A stretch of 64,000 nucleotides of DNA from Motacilla alba alba (lineage: Eukaryota; Chordata; Aves; Passeriformes; Motacillidae), in NCBI RefSeq assembly GCF_015832195.1, contig NC_052018.1:28858115-28922114 (forward strand), written 5' to 3'. Every line of letters starts with the position of its first letter. Position 1 is the stretch's first letter. Both the position numbers and the translations under genes were made by a program. Below the pieces are notes generated by a model. It was not told the DNA's origin, ran no database searches, and saw only the letters and a program-made list of their open reading frames with translations. Shown here in pieces: positions 1 through 13,500 of the stretch.

Positions 1-498
1 CCCCACAGTGCAGGCTGATAGCGGCTGGGCTGACTGAAGTGTCAGCTTAACAGCTGCTTCATTTCACTATCTCTTGGCTCATAAACTTTATTTTTAATGA
101 GCCTGCCTGTAGGACCACTAAAAAATGACCTTCACACAGGGCCTAGAGTGGTGACCAAAATAGCTTTCTTGGGCAGTGCGTAATATCACAGTGACCGTAG
201 CACGGAAAATAAGCAGTATGGTGAGAAAGATGTTATACTCAGTACTGATGAGAATATTCTGTATTTTCATGCAGAAAGATTATTGTGATAGCTGTGCAAT
301 AATTCACTGTCTTCAATTTATACTAATCTGAACGTCTTCAGTGGTTTTAATGGTATTGTGCCAGTTTACATCAACTGATTGAATGGCCTGTGATTTTAAA
401 GTTGTGTTTAGGAGTTGTAAGCTGTCTTACAACAAGAAAATACATTACATAATAAACAGATAATAAAGAGGATGTTAATTTTTCCCTGCACATTGTTT

Positions 499-620
499 AC
501 TGGTCTTAGAAAAAAATTCTCTTAATTAATTCTAATTTTCACCACTTTTTTTAGCTTAACACTAGTCTTCAAAAAAATTCTCTTAATTAATTCTAATTTT
601 CACTACTTTTTTTAGCTTAG
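499..620. repeat. Two-copy tandem duplication, unit about 61-62 bp
   Basis: Two adjacent copies, starting at 499 and 561, share a run of A, then ttctcttaattaattc, then a T-rich stretch ending in ttttagctta. They differ by a few substitutions (for example accact against actact) and a one-base shift after the first ten bases. This looks like a recent local duplication in intron DNA. Confidence 0.85.
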
Positions 621-2637
621 TACATTGCAACCTTCTGTTTTGCTATGCTGTTTGTAAGGATATGCTGCTAGTCTAACTCAAAGCAGTGTGGGTCTGGAGA
701 AGTAGCTAGGGACTGGGGAAAGGAACTTCCATGTTGGAGCTTGAGAGGATGAAAAGAAAGGTGCTCTTGGAGCTGTGTATGAGTGGTGTGTATGAGGGAG
801 AAAGGATCCTTGGGCTGGGAAATCAAGCTTTCTGGGTATGTCATTTAACCAAAAAAGAGTTCCAAACTGAGCTGTAGTTTTTAAGAGCCGGTAAATTCTG
901 ATATACTTTAAATCATCTGCATCACAATCATGGCTACTTTAGAAGCAAGTGTAATAACTTAGTCCTGTGACATTGTGGGCACTTGCTGGACATTTTTTAT
1001 CATTGAGTCCAAAGAGCAACCAAAATGTCTTCCTGAAAGTACTAAAGGCCATACTAAAGCTCCCACTTCTGCTGTTAGAGATCTGCAAAAAAACCCAGAG
1101 CCTTACTTGTTTGAAAGTATTAAAACCTGTCAAAAGTAGGATCATTTCAATTTATTGTTTGCATTCCAAAAGCAGCTGAGGCCAAGACTTCTGTGGGCTT
1201 TGTAAATCCCAAAACCATCCACAACTTAGCCCCTGCCATCTTTAAAATGTGAATTTAAAGTCCTGCAGGAGCATGGAAAAACAAATGGGAGGTAAACATA
1301 CAGATGAGGCAAAAGGAGACAAAATAATGCACTACAAAATAACTTGCTGAATAGTTCAACGGCCTTCCTACCAGTTTTTATACAGGTGTAACAGCCCAGC
1401 AGAGTTTTTATGAGGACTGATCAATTGCTATTATTACAGATATTAAAAGAACATCTTTTTTGTCTCTTAAACCCCGCCTTCAAGTTGTGTGATGCCTTTC
1501 CCACAGTACATTCTGCGGCCCACATTAGATTTGGGAGTACAGCTATATGGATCGTCTTTTATGTCTTTTGGGCTTGACTAAAGGTACACTCATTATTGTT
1601 AATCCTCAAAATCTGGAAATATGTTCTGGTGTAAGGAACACGTGGATGAGTTACAGCAAAAGTTCTACTCTTTGGTGTTACTGTGCTGGCTGATGTTCTT
1701 TTCACTTGCTACTGAGACACAATGTGTGATCAGATGAGACAAATGACAACATTTCACAAGAAAATTTTCTCAGCAAAAATGCACAAATCAAGTTCATGTT
1801 TGCTTTTATTTGTTCCCAAGAAAGTAGTTCATTATGTTTTGTGTACAATATCAGATTCCTGAATTTACTGAAATTAATTTCCTTCCTAAATTCTCACACC
1901 TTTTTCTTCAGTATTATTTTCCTACAGAGTTATGTCCAAAATCTCCTTCTAAAAGTAATAGAAATTGCACAAAATTATTTCTTCAAGCAAGCTTCTTGCC
2001 TGATTATGTACTGCAGTATTCTGAAGACTAGGGAGGTATTTCTGCTGAAATATTAGTTTAAAAAATGCAACCAACCAAGCAAACCAATTAATGGTCTTAG
2101 TTCTAACTGATTTTTTCCTAAAGATTAATAATACTATTATGCTTTTACCTCTGTACTCATGGTATAGAATAGATTCACTCTCCGTCCATGATGCAACAGG
2201 CAGGTATTCTCCCAAGTCTTAAGTATTTCTAGGGTTTTGTCAAGGCACGGGTGGTCCATAAAAATCCCCAGCTGCTCTTAAAGATGATTTAATTCCATGG
2301 AGGAAGCCTGAAGCAGCCCCTTTGCCCAGCCCCAGCTCTGTTACATATATCTAGTTTGTCTGACAACTGGTTGAGAATGTAACCAAAATATGAACCAACA
2401 GCATGAAAAAAAACCCCACGCTGCTTAGAATTAATATGTCAGAGGATGATTTCATTTTTTAAGTTGCTTTCATTGCTTAAGTTGCTATTTTGAACCCTTT
2501 TAAACAGGTTTATTATATAGTGTATCCTTACACATTATTTTATATAATGAAGGCCTGCATATTGACACAGTGTCTGGGGATCTGAAAGTGGTAAAAAGTA
2601 TCTTTACACTCTTCCTTCCACATCGCCACCCTTTTAT

Positions 2638-2690
2638 CACAGAATCATCATGGCTGGAAGAGACTTTCAATATCATCTAGTTCAACTGTA
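2638..2690 (-). mobile_element. CR1 LINE 3' terminus, short fragment
   Basis: The stretch beginning cacagaatcatcatggctgg and continuing with words like agactttcaatatcatctag is the reverse complement of a CR1 3' end, which in birds usually reads as a 'fresh insertion' starting with cagaatcat and a Trp/Gly-rich lead. Only about 50 bases are recognisable. A possible partner, ttttatgattctatgatatt at about 2872, has the same short-unit tail in the opposite sense, so this may be the edge of a decayed element. Confidence 0.5.
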
Positions 2691-3756
2691 TGTTACATTA
2701 GTAATTTTTCCCTCTATACGTCAGTAATAAGGCAAATTAAAAAGCAATTGAATATACTTTTTTAAAGACCATTACAACATTTTTGTTGCCAGTTGCATAG
2801 TGTTTTCAGCACTTCTGCTTAGAATGAGGTCCGTCTTGACTAATTACCTAAAAGTCTTCAAACACAGGATATTTTATGATTCTATGATATTCTATTTTTC
2901 ACTACAGAAGAACTTGTGCTTTTATGCTTAAATTATAATGTATATTTTAAAATAGGGTGTTTAACCCATGCACTCTCTTTTAGCCTTGTCTGGCCTTGTC
3001 CTGTCTTTGTGATACTCTATGCATCTTCCTGGGATGCTGAGTCAGCTTTTAGAATTAACCAGATCCACAAGTTCAGGTTCTTATCAGGAGGGTACTTCTA
3101 GCATATTTGTTTTGGATCACTAGCCCTGAAAACATCTGCTGGGGGAGCTACTGCTAAAGTATGCTCTTTTGGCAGATACACAGGAGCTGTTAATATTTAA
3201 ATTTGCATTTCTTGGAAAAAGCAAACAGGATTGTTCCAAGTTAACACCTTTGTGCTAGTGCTACAGAAGAGAGCGCCATAACCAGCTTCCAACTAAACCA
3301 CCTCTCTTGCAATGACTAGCCAAGCTGGGCTGGCAGAGGTGAAAGGTCGACTCTCCTATAGTAAATCAGATTATAACAAGTACTGCCTTAGCATTTATTC
3401 CTTCCAGAGGTCTCAGTTGTTAAATGAGGGGCAGCTGTGGTTGTTCAGATTTTCCTCTGAGGAAGGGCAGTTCCTTGCTACGTCATGACAACAAATTAAA
3501 GCTGCAGTTCAGCCCATGGAGTTCCAAGAAGCAAATGTGTGAAACACAAGAAATTCAGATGCTTTCAGTATAAAATCAATGATACTCTGATAAAAATAAT
3601 ATTTCTATCACCATAGACTACTATTTTGTCTTATCTTTAACATGAATTTTTTTTTTACTAGTTTAAACATTTAATATTTGGGATCTGTTTAGAATTTGTC
3701 ATACATTTTTCTCAATAAAGTAGGTTCTGATAAGAGGTTTTTTTCTTTTGGTACAG

Positions 3757-3951
3757 ATTAAAGAGCATCTTGCCAAGGGTCAGAGGATGTTGGCTGGTGA
3801 TGGCATGTCCCAAGTAACCAAGACTCTATTGGATTTAACGCAGAGGAAAAATTTTTATGCTGGGGATCTTCTAATTTCTGTGGAAATTCTCAGAAATGTT
3901 ACAGACACATTTAAAAGAGCAAGTTATATCCCTGCATCTGATGGGGTGCAG
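3757..3951 (+). CDS. ADGRB3: ADGRB3 (BAI3) exon A, start of GAIN subdomain A
   Basis: Internal coding exon of adhesion G protein-coupled receptor B3, a synaptic membrane receptor that binds C1q-like proteins and RTN4 receptors and signals to the ELMO/DOCK-Rac pathway (family knowledge). The 65 codons run from [16 protein letters not shown] to [11 protein letters not shown] and include the GAIN-A block [17 protein letters not shown]. As I recall human BAI3, the match is close to identical. The sequon NVT (about codon 47) is a likely N-glycosylation site. The acceptor is ttttggtacag and the donor is cag|gtaaga; entry and exit phases are both 0. Reading through the donor meets a stop at 3967-3969, so retention of this intron would truncate the receptor. 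The frame is also open a few codons upstream, but the splice acceptor sets the start. Confidence 0.96.
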
Positions 3952-6900
3952 GTAAGAGAAACATTGTAAAGGTTATGTTTCAATTGATGGAATTTATGTC
4001 TGCATATTGCAGTATACTGCATGGCAACTGGTTTGCCCTCAGAAGAAATGAAAGTCTTCCACATGATAGACATAAGCATTCTTCACATAAAACTAAGATC
4101 CAAGTGTAAAATAGGAAGAAGACTCAGCTACATTTAATAAGACAAATGTCGAAACCAATGCCGCAGGTGAAAAATGTAAAATGTTTTCTTTGTAGCATTT
4201 CCGTATCTTTGTCTTTCAGGGTTTGGTCTGATTCATAGGAGGTGTTGGTATTTTTTTGGCACTAAGCATTTCACTAGTGTTCTTTGTTCCAGTTCATTGC
4301 AGTTCAAAACTCATTGATTTCAGTTCAAAATCCAGCCACAATGGTATGTAATTCTGGCATTGGTTCTTCATTTCAGGTAAATAAAGCTCATTAAAAGTGC
4401 ACAGCAGTAATGGATAGTGCATTTTATATAAATTTTCTATTTCACATGTAATTTTGACTCTTCTTGTGCAAAATGACAGATAAAGAGCTGTCAGAGCAAA
4501 AACAAATATAATTATTTCTACATAATGGGCTGGACAACCCTTACTCAGGACTTCTGAATAAAGATATTGGTTTCAATTTATATCTGAAAATTTTATACAC
4601 TTTTCAAAGATTGTAGATTACTGACAAAGAATACTAAGAAGGCAAATGTGTATGATATTTATGGAAAAGAGAGTTTAATGATCATTCTTAAATTACTAAT
4701 GAAGTTATTAATGCAGGTCATGTATACATATTTGTCTAAAGGTAAGCATAAATTATAAATATACTGCAGAATATATGCATGCAGATAAAGGGAGATATGT
4801 TGGAAAAGACATTTTTTCACAGCTAAGTTTTCAAGACTTGCTATTATATTTTCACTTTTCTAGTTTTTCTATGCACAAAGAACAATTAACTTCCACAGTA
4901 AAACTGACATATCTTGTGTTGGCCTGTAGCCAGCTGAAAATATTTTTTTTTTAATAGTGCTTTTCAAAAAGTATGTTTCCTGAACAATCCTTCTTTTTTA
5001 ATTGAATAAGAGTCAGTATCTATTCCGTAATAGTTTTACTATTAAGCAGGATGTTATTCACTGAAAATTTTCATGCAATCAACAGTCTGATAGAGCAGTG
5101 TGACTTCTTCATGGTTCACAGGCACTTCAAAGTCTTTATTAGAACCAGTCTTGAGAAATTGAGTGAAATCTTGAGTGATTTTGTCCATGGGCCTAGCAGA
5201 TCAAGTCATTTTCAGTTTACATACATTACAGGGAATTTGATTCTTTTCCCACTGATGATAGTGACAAAAGTTGTGATTCATTCTGCAATGTAGAGCTGTT
5301 TCCAAAATTCTAATAGTATTCTGGCAGAACTTGACAATGTTATTAAATATTGTTTTAAGAATTTTATAAATAATTTAGAAATTAAGAAATTAAAATTACA
5401 AAAATTGGTAAGCCATATTCTGAATAATTTCTCAAACCAAAGAAAAATAACTAAATTTCAGTATTTGCATGCCTAAGTACAAAGAGTTCTTTAATCCCAG
5501 TTTAAAAAGACACTCAAACTCCAAGTCAGAAAAAGTAAAAGTACCAAAAAAGAAAAGAAAAAGAAAAAATGAACAAACATCAAGCTAAGGTAAAATTAAA
5601 AAAAACCAAAACAACAATGGGCAGTATGCAGCAAAGTACGTAAAGTCATACTAAGGCATGTGTTTTGCCCAGGGGATATATTAAGAAAGGTTCTTTTTAC
5701 TGACTTCTGATGATGTTAAGTGAAATCCTGGCTCAGTAACAAAAGTTTAAAATTTACTACCAATTTCTGAGAAACATTTATTTTTCCATTTGTAAACATA
5801 TGTCATAATCTAACATACTCTGGAGTATTGTATTTATTTTTTATTTTCATTAGGACATACTCTCATACTTCCTAGCTCATCATCAAAGTGAGTGACAAAA
5901 AGGTGAAAATTAAAATTGCATGAAAATTCTTCTTTATGTAAAAGCTCTGTGTGGCGTTCTAATTCCATTCTATATTTTTATCTAGGTAAAGAGTAGAATT
6001 TCTTATTTGATGTATTTTGGTTTCAAAGAAATTATCATAAATGCATGAGTGAGGTTTAAAATCCCTAAAAGTCATAATTTATCACTTTGTGTGATGTCAG
6101 AAAAGTAGGTTATGATGAATTATGGACAACAGGTTTTTTTTTTAAGATCCATACAGAAACAACACTTGAATTATGACTAATAAAAGAAAAAGTATGTATG
6201 TCTGAATATATTTGTTTCTTATACACTCCATCCATCTAGATAGTCCTTCAAATGCCTACAATATCTGGTTTATATTCAGTATTAATATTCATGAATAGTG
6301 TAAGAGTTGTGATTTGGAGACTCCATAAAAAAATGAATGAACAGAAAAGAGAGATAAAATTTGAAATTTTCCAGCTAATTCTCCAAAATGAAGTTGCTGC
6401 TGCTGCCTGATGTGCTGCATTGAAAATGCCTCTTGTTTAGGCAGACAATTCCAAGAGCAAAATAAAGTTTTTAAGGTACGCATATTTAGTGCCAAGTAAT
6501 TTATTACATGACTCGTTTTATTTTGCATCTTTTAACTGTTTTTTGCAACATGCATACAAATATCTATGTATACTTGCACATACAATGTCAGGAACAAAAA
6601 TAACCACTTATGACGCAGTTGAACAAGAAGGTTTCTTGCATCAGTGACTGAGAATATCAGTTCAGTAGCAGAAATTATTGCAAAACAAGTCATTCAATTC
6701 TTTTGTAAGCAAGGTTTTTCATTTAATATGGGAATTCTTTAAGATACCCTCTGTAGGTACACTGAGGCTAGGGGATGGACACTGTACTTATGTGAGAATT
6801 ATTCCACCAGAAAGACAATACTAATTTTAAATAAGCAAAATTAAAGCTACATCTTGACATATTATCTGGAACTAGTCTAAAAGTGCTTGAACTTCCTTCT

Positions 6901-9900
6901 AAGGACAGGATGGCAGGAAAGTAACTACATTTCAGGACAGAATGGCAAAGCAAGTTGCACAATCCCCTGATGCAGTGACCGACAGGAAAAAAGGTTACTC
7001 CCCAGAGAAGTTAGAGCAGTATAATCCCTTTTATATTAGCCATAGGGACCATTACTGAGAGTGAGGGTTTAACAGGATTGTCCAATCCTTTTTCCCTCCA
7101 CCTTCCCCCTCCCACACACACATTCACTATGCTGAAGTCCAAAAGTGGAGGTGACTTAAGGCTATCCATTAATTCCTCCTAGGGAGGAATTCTTCTCTAA
7201 CTGTATAAAAGGATTTATGACAGCTTTATGCCTGCAGAGAGGGTCAAAGAATTTGGACTGGAACAGAGAACTTCAGCCATTGTATTACAGAAGGAAAAAT
7301 TGAAAGGGAGGAAATTAAATTAGGAAAATGTAGTTGTCCATTCCCAGCTGTAACTGGCACGATCATCAAAAAAGCCTGGGCAAAAATAAAGGACTTCAGA
7401 ATTTGGTTCTGGCTGTCCCAACATTTTCTATAGCGACGAGTTCAGTAATATGCAAGCCTGGCTATGAAAGAAAGAAGCTTGATTCTGCAGGGAGGTCCAG
7501 TGTTTACTGCAGTAATTCCCTCAGATCACATCCATAATGCTTCTGAAATTCAGCCTTCACACCTGTCAATCATTTTACTAAAGCACAATGCTGGTTTTTT
7601 TCATGATTAATGCAATAAACAAGAGAGTAGTCAAAGTAGGACAAAGACTTTTTAACCCTTCTTCACCTTCCACATTTTTTAAATGCATCTCATATCTATT
7701 CATTATTGAAGCAGCAAATCCATTTGCTCATCTCCGTTTAATTCACAAAGCACTGGTATTGCTTTGAAAAATCACTTGGACTGAAAAACCTGCCCACATC
7801 TCACCCTTCATTGCTACCATAAATATGGCACCACCCAAGAAATAGAAAAAAAGAAATAGAGAAATAGAGATCTCTACTTGAAATAGAGAAAAAAAGATCC
7901 CAGGAAGAAATATATTCATATTACTAAGTTCATACACCTAATTTATACTTCTGTGGCAAGTGCAAAAATATATATTAGCTAATTTCTTGCTCATCTTTTG
8001 TTTGTGTTTGAGTCTAGCATTATTTAGGAACTTTTCCACATATATTTTTGTCAATTATTGGTAATTTTAATGTTTTCCTTAACTAAAACAAACATAAAAT
8101 TTAACTAAAACATAATATTATTAGAAAATCGATGTAATATGTCATCTGCAAGAAACACTTTAAACTCCTGAGTGCTCTTTATGCAATCTAGGCGACTCTC
8201 AGATAGATCTCATTAGGCAGACATGGATACTTTGCAATTAAGGCTTAGACTGCAGGGGAATCAGTGTCTGCAGTGTAATGCAAAACTACCTTCAGAACAA
8301 CTCTCTAGTATGATAAATTATCCTGTACTGAGTTCCATGCAGCTGCTGCTATACTGCTACCAATGCCCTAATAAGTTAAATTTCTATCCACTGCATTTCT
8401 ACAATATTGCACTGGAAGAGTTGAGAACTACCATGTTTGGAAAAGTGTTTTCCTTCAGGCAAAATCTTTCATAAAGCTGACTCTACCTAGTAGAAGTCTT
8501 CACCAAAGTACAGTGCCCTACAGTAAGTGTGATTATAGTGCCATGAAACTGGCATGCTTTCACCAATATAGTTCATTTTACTTGGGGGACCAGTGAAGAT
8601 GAACATTTTTCATAGCTGAAGTTGCATTTTCAGAATTGTGATTTGCCAACCTGATTAAACTGGCAAATTCTTTGTAACAAATATCAAATGTGACTCCTTG
8701 CATTGTGCTTTATTTTGCTATGGAATGTCTGAAAGGAATTAAATGTATTCCAGGTATAAATGCAGTATGTAACTATATATATTCTTCATTTTTTAAACTT
8801 GACTGAAAATTCTTTAGTATTGCTGCAAATTGGATCAAATAATGAAAACATTTTTATTTTATGTCCTATCATTAATTCCTATCTTGTCCAAAGGCTTACT
8901 TACAATTTTCACAGGAGCTTACTAAGCCATTTTGTTTGTTTTCATGATGTTTGTTGTGTTACTGAACCTTGTGGATATTTTGCTAGCAACCTCAGTGAGA
9001 GAAGAATTGTAGCCTCATTAATGAACAGGATTATTTTGTCCAAGTTCAGCAAAATTTCAGTCACCTCTAGAGTAAATTTGATCAACTTAAAGAAATTTTA
9101 TCCATGTGAATTTTATAGTTAGCATAGTTAACTTCCTAATGGTTAGGCAAAGATAGATCCTCTTGATTGTCAGGTGTTTAGTGTTGGGTTAGACTGGTAA
9201 AATGTTATTATAAAAAGTAGTTTTCACAAGTTTTCTTCAATTTTGCATCCTAAAATGTTTTACTTATATAGTTGTAAGACCTAAAATGTTGGTGATATCT
9301 CTAGTTTGAAAAAAATGTATTTTCAAGCATACCCACCACAGACTAATGTTGGAAGTTTTTCCTTTCTATTTTCAGTCATTGTGGAGTTGAATCCTTTGAA
9401 CTTTCATTAATAGTGATTTAAACTTGCTTCTTACGTAAACCTTATTTAAGTTCTGTTTATACCCCAAAATGGCTAAAAAGCAAGTGCAGGTGAGGTGGTG
9501 ACCAGTAATCTGAGTTCCAGCGAGGTCATGTTGTTTGTATTCCAGTGAAAGATTTTTGAAATTGTGGGGAACTGAACTGTACTCTTCAGCTAAGGTTACT
9601 GGAAACTACATGTATCTTTTATGAAGGACCAGAAAAAATATAATTGGCAAGCTGTAGACAAAATTGACATTCTGCACAAAATGTGATACGGAGATGAGAA
9701 CAGACTGCACAAATTCTTAGCTTTTAAGGATGAAGAAGTTGGGAATACAAATTGCTAGAGAGAGCAGACAAAATTAGAAAGGAGATTTCTCCACAAACAT
9801 GAGGAGAAAAGTGGTTTTTTAAATGTATGATTTGTATCTAACTGTCCTGCATTTTTTTCCCTTATACTTAAATGAATAGGAGAATCAGAAAAAGAAGTTA

Positions 9901-10484
9901 ACAGCTCAAGGTCAAAGAAACAGAAACTGCTTATTCCTTTTAAGTTGAAATTCCTAAAGGGATAGAGGCAAGTGTGACCTATAAAAGTAAGAAGCATCTG
10001 ATTTGAAACTGTATTGGCCAATGAAATGTCATTGACTGCCCTATATACAGTTATTAAGGATAATTTTCTCCTTTTGAGTAGAAACTAAAGACTCGAGACT
10101 GGTGATTTCTTAAATGTCCTTTGGTTTTTTTGCAAAGTCTGTGCAAACTTTGTCTAGTTTCTGGAATGAGAGAAATTTGTGACTAGAGCACCATCACATT
10201 TAAAAGTTTAGCAAGTTTAAAAGGGTAAGGGTTCTTGTTTCACACGAAGTGGTACTACGGAACCTGATTATATACACAAGAATTAAAAATTTATCATAAT
10301 ATATGTGCCCTCTTGTCAGTCTAATGTATTATTTGCTTCATCATCTCTTCTACTCACAGAAAGCAGGCTGCAGAACTGCATCTGTAATAGGGAAAGGAAA
10401 GTTTTCTTAATGTCATATTAAGGATGTGGTAGTTCATATATTTGAAATTATTGTACTTAGTCTTTCATTTAATTGATTTTTCAG
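3952..10484 (+). other. ADGRB3: ADGRB3 intron A-B (6.5 kb)
   Basis: AT-rich intron from gtaaga to the acceptor gatttttcag. No recognisable transposon was found. An 84-base open segment with plausible splice borders lies at 4293-4376 (see findings). A purine-rich GAAATAGA stretch is at 7838-7896. A 120-codon open frame at 8760-9122 has leucine-, isoleucine- and phenylalanine-rich low-quality composition and is not called as a gene. Confidence 0.85.
7838..7896. repeat. Purine-rich GAAATAGA simple repeat
   Basis: Several imperfect copies of gaaatagag/agaaatag, separated by a short tctctacttg insertion. This is a degenerate microsatellite in an intron, with no sign of function. Confidence 0.75.
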
Positions 10485-10553
10485 AACTTCTTTCAAATTA
10501 TAAGTAATCTCTTAGATGAAGAAAACAAAGAGAAATGGGAAGATGCGCAACAG
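10485..10553 (+). CDS. ADGRB3: ADGRB3 exon B, GAIN subdomain A
   Basis: A small exon of 23 codons, reading [17 protein letters not shown] then WEDAQQ. It continues the helical GAIN subdomain A of BAI3; the acidic/charged segment [12 protein letters not shown] is distinctive for this receptor. The acceptor is gatttttcag and the donor cag|gtaaga, with phases 0 in and 0 out, so it joins exon A (...SDGVQ) and exon C (IYPGS...) in frame. At 69 bp it could be skipped without a frameshift, removing 23 residues of the GAIN fold. I see no direct evidence that this happens. Identification rests on the remembered human protein, where the same order DGVQ-NFFQ-...-AQQ-IYPGS is found. Confidence 0.95.
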
Positions 10554-13500
10554 GTAAGATTTGAAGAAATTTAATATATGTTTTTAGAAATCAGATTAAA
10601 GATGCACCCTGCTGTAGTTGAAAGGATAAGTGATAGAATATTTGGGGGGAAAAAAATGATCCTTTTCAAAAAGGAGCAATTCCAGGACCCACCAGCTAAT
10701 TCCTTATATTGAAATATATTTAGAATATAAGTTGCTTCTCTTGATAAAACCAGATTTTTATTAACATTCCATAGGATTACTAACTATGTCTTTTCTTTGA
10801 ACATTGTAATGAAGTACATACAAAAGCTAAAAAATGCTACTGAGGTCTAGCTGCAATGCTCAGACCTCACCCAAAGACCTCATTCAACACCCCTAAACAA
10901 CTTACAGAAATGCAAACAGTAGACCTTTCATGTAAGGTTGTATTTAGAAGAACAGTTGTCATCCTCAGGACTGAAAAGTTTCTGGTCTAGAAATTTTTTA
11001 TAAAATAGGAAAGTCTAGCAAAATTCATGAATGTATGATAAAAGAGTTAAAATTCAAATAATGCCCTTTTTTGTTTCTTCTTTTTTGCTTGGATACAAGA
11101 ATTTCCTACATTTCCTACATGGGAACTTCCTGTACCAAGAAGTTACTGGACTGTGTTAAGATTTGTGTTCGTGAACATGACCATAGTACTGTCAGGTTTA
11201 TTCAGGTACAAATAACACTGACAATGGGGATGAACAGAGATAAGGCAGGGAAACATTTCTTTATGAAAAAAGATTAAACAAAGCAAGGTATTTCAGTATG
11301 GAAAAGAGTCAAGTGCACTTATTTGGAATAGAAGCTTTTGAAAGCAGGAGTGGTTTGGAGAATGTGCTGCAGGAATATTTAATCTACTCATTTGTGCTTC
11401 TTGTAAAATAAATAAAATACATCAAAATAGTGGCAGATTCAGAATGAATACAGGAGATACTTATTCTGTAGAAGGCTACTTTGCAGAACTTCTTGCAACT
11501 GAAAGGACACAAATTAAAAAGGTAAATAGGCAAATTTATGAAAGAAAAACCATGGTTTTGCATAAGGCAGTCTTTTGGAAAAAAGGCTGGGCAAGACTTT
11601 CCAAGCAAGTATCACTATATTCCTGCCCCCTTAGTACTCTTCCTCAGACACTGGCTTTTTGCCACTGTCAAAGGCAAGAAAATAGCTTACATAGATCTTT
11701 GCTCTACTCTTGTGCAGTCATTGTGACTGTGTTCTATAGATACTTGAACTTTGTTCACTTTTTGTGTCATTCCTAATAAATCACAAGGTACTTAAAGATC
11801 TTTCAAGATATTTACCCTCTGTTCTGTAAGTTCATGTTTATGCTATCACTGAGAAAGGGAAGATCAGGTCTTTTCACTACTAATTCAAACCTTGCAGTAG
11901 GCATATGACACTGCAGCTGACCCAATACAATTCAGCTGGGAATCATATTTTTTCTTTTCCTGTTTTTCCGTTCCTCTCTGGAAAAGCCAGATACAAAAAT
12001 AGACAAAGTGTGTCATTTTTTTAGCAGTGATGGATGGAAGCAGCAAAATCACATACGTGTGGGCAATTTCCATAAACACCAAGATAAGGAAACCAGTATT
12101 AAGTAATTATTTTAGTCCCACAAATAAAAAGACATGATACCACTCCTATGTTATCGACCTTGTCTTCTACCTCCATCTTGCCTGCTTACCCATGCCGTGT
12201 CAGCCATCTGACCCCAGAGACTGGGGGATGACAGCTCTTAAGAGGAAATTCTGAGAATGTGGAGACAAAGAGGCAACAGTAAATCTCCAGTTCTCTCTTT
12301 TCTCTGTTGCTTTTACAAGGAGCAGTATTGAAAAACAGAGAGAGAACAAGTTATTTCTTCTTTTCCATAGCTCCTTCTCTCTGCCTGGTAAATCATTGTC
12401 TCACAGATCTAGGTACAGCAGAAACTCAAAAGAACCAAGTTGAGCTGAACTCAGGAGTATTGGGGCCGTAGGTTCCTGGTTGCAAAGCTAGGGGATTCAC
12501 TAAATCTTAGACCACTAAGATAGGACCTGACCCCCACCCCCAATGTCCCTAGTCTTATTACTGTTCTTGTATAGTTACATAAGCAGGCTCAAAGAAACTT
12601 CGGAAGCAAGTAGCTCTTCATAACAGCTTGGAGGAGTGAGCAGGCACTAGTGAATAAAGGTGGTTCTGTTTCTGGTTCAGCCACTCAGGTGCAGTCTGAC
12701 CAACCTTTTTGCCGGCTTGCATTGTTTTCTTAAACTCCACAGCTACTGTTAGCATAGACCTCTTAGCCTGTTTTCTAGAATCTTTGGTGGAAAGAAACTC
12801 TTACTCACTGTCAGCGAATTGCTGACTTTAAATCAAGTATACAGCTGCAATGCCTTAACACATAACACATCTGTTTTTCTAGTTGAAATGCCAACAGTTG
12901 ATAACCATTAATTACAGGTTATATACCATTCAGATAAACGGCACTCACTTTAATACTTGCCTTTTCATAAGAGCTGATGTAAAGCACTGCACACAGGAAG
13001 CCATTTCAACCCATAATGTGTAAGTTTATACTGGAGTTTCAAAACATGGGAGCTGTTCAGCATATTCTTCATCAAGATCTGCCAGCATCCTGTTGATTAA
13101 CCAGTACCTCAGTACTTCAGAAAAACCCAGAGTACCTGCTCAACTGAGTGCTCAACAGTTTATTATAATTTTATATGCAAGACCGAGGGTTTAAAAAATG
13201 TCACTGAAATTTTCCCTTAGTACGTAATCTGTGAATGTGTGTGCTTTGAATGAGATGGATGCAAAAACCACACTTACTACCTCAGTAATTCATCCTTAGG
13301 AAAATGGACATTAAGTCTCTGTTGCCTGAAGCAGCATTTGCAACCTGTTAGGATCATAATTGTCACAACACATTCGTCTTCAAAACAGTATTACTGCCCT
13401 ACCTTTTATAAAAAGATCCATGTAGAAAACAAAGCAAAAAAGTGAAATTCACTATTCTGAACCAAGCAACTATGGATCTAGATAGATAAAACAAGATGAA

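Larger units (their letters stand above)
1..3756 (+). other. ADGRB3: ADGRB3 intron upstream of exon A (partial)
   Basis: AT-rich intronic DNA ending in the acceptor ttttggtacag at 3756. Its 5' end is outside the window. I see no exon-like segment; the exon for the hormone-receptor motif that precedes exon A in this family is not here. It holds a tandem duplication of about 61 bases (499-620) and a short CR1 3' terminus near 2638-2690. The rest is unremarkable. Confidence 0.85.

Noticed and set aside
4590..4750. Open segment ending at a gtaagc donor (KANVYDIYGKESLMIILK)
   Set aside because: K/L/M-rich AT-driven composition and no convincing acceptor at a fitting phase.
8760..9122. A 120-codon + strand open frame, the longest outside repeats on this strand
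   Set aside because: Composition is typical of translated AT-rich intron, no domain or splice context, and about one frame of this length is expected by chance in 64 kb.
11071..11776. Cluster of overlapping open frames on both strands
   Set aside because: No family resemblance, and frames end at random stops without splice-like borders.
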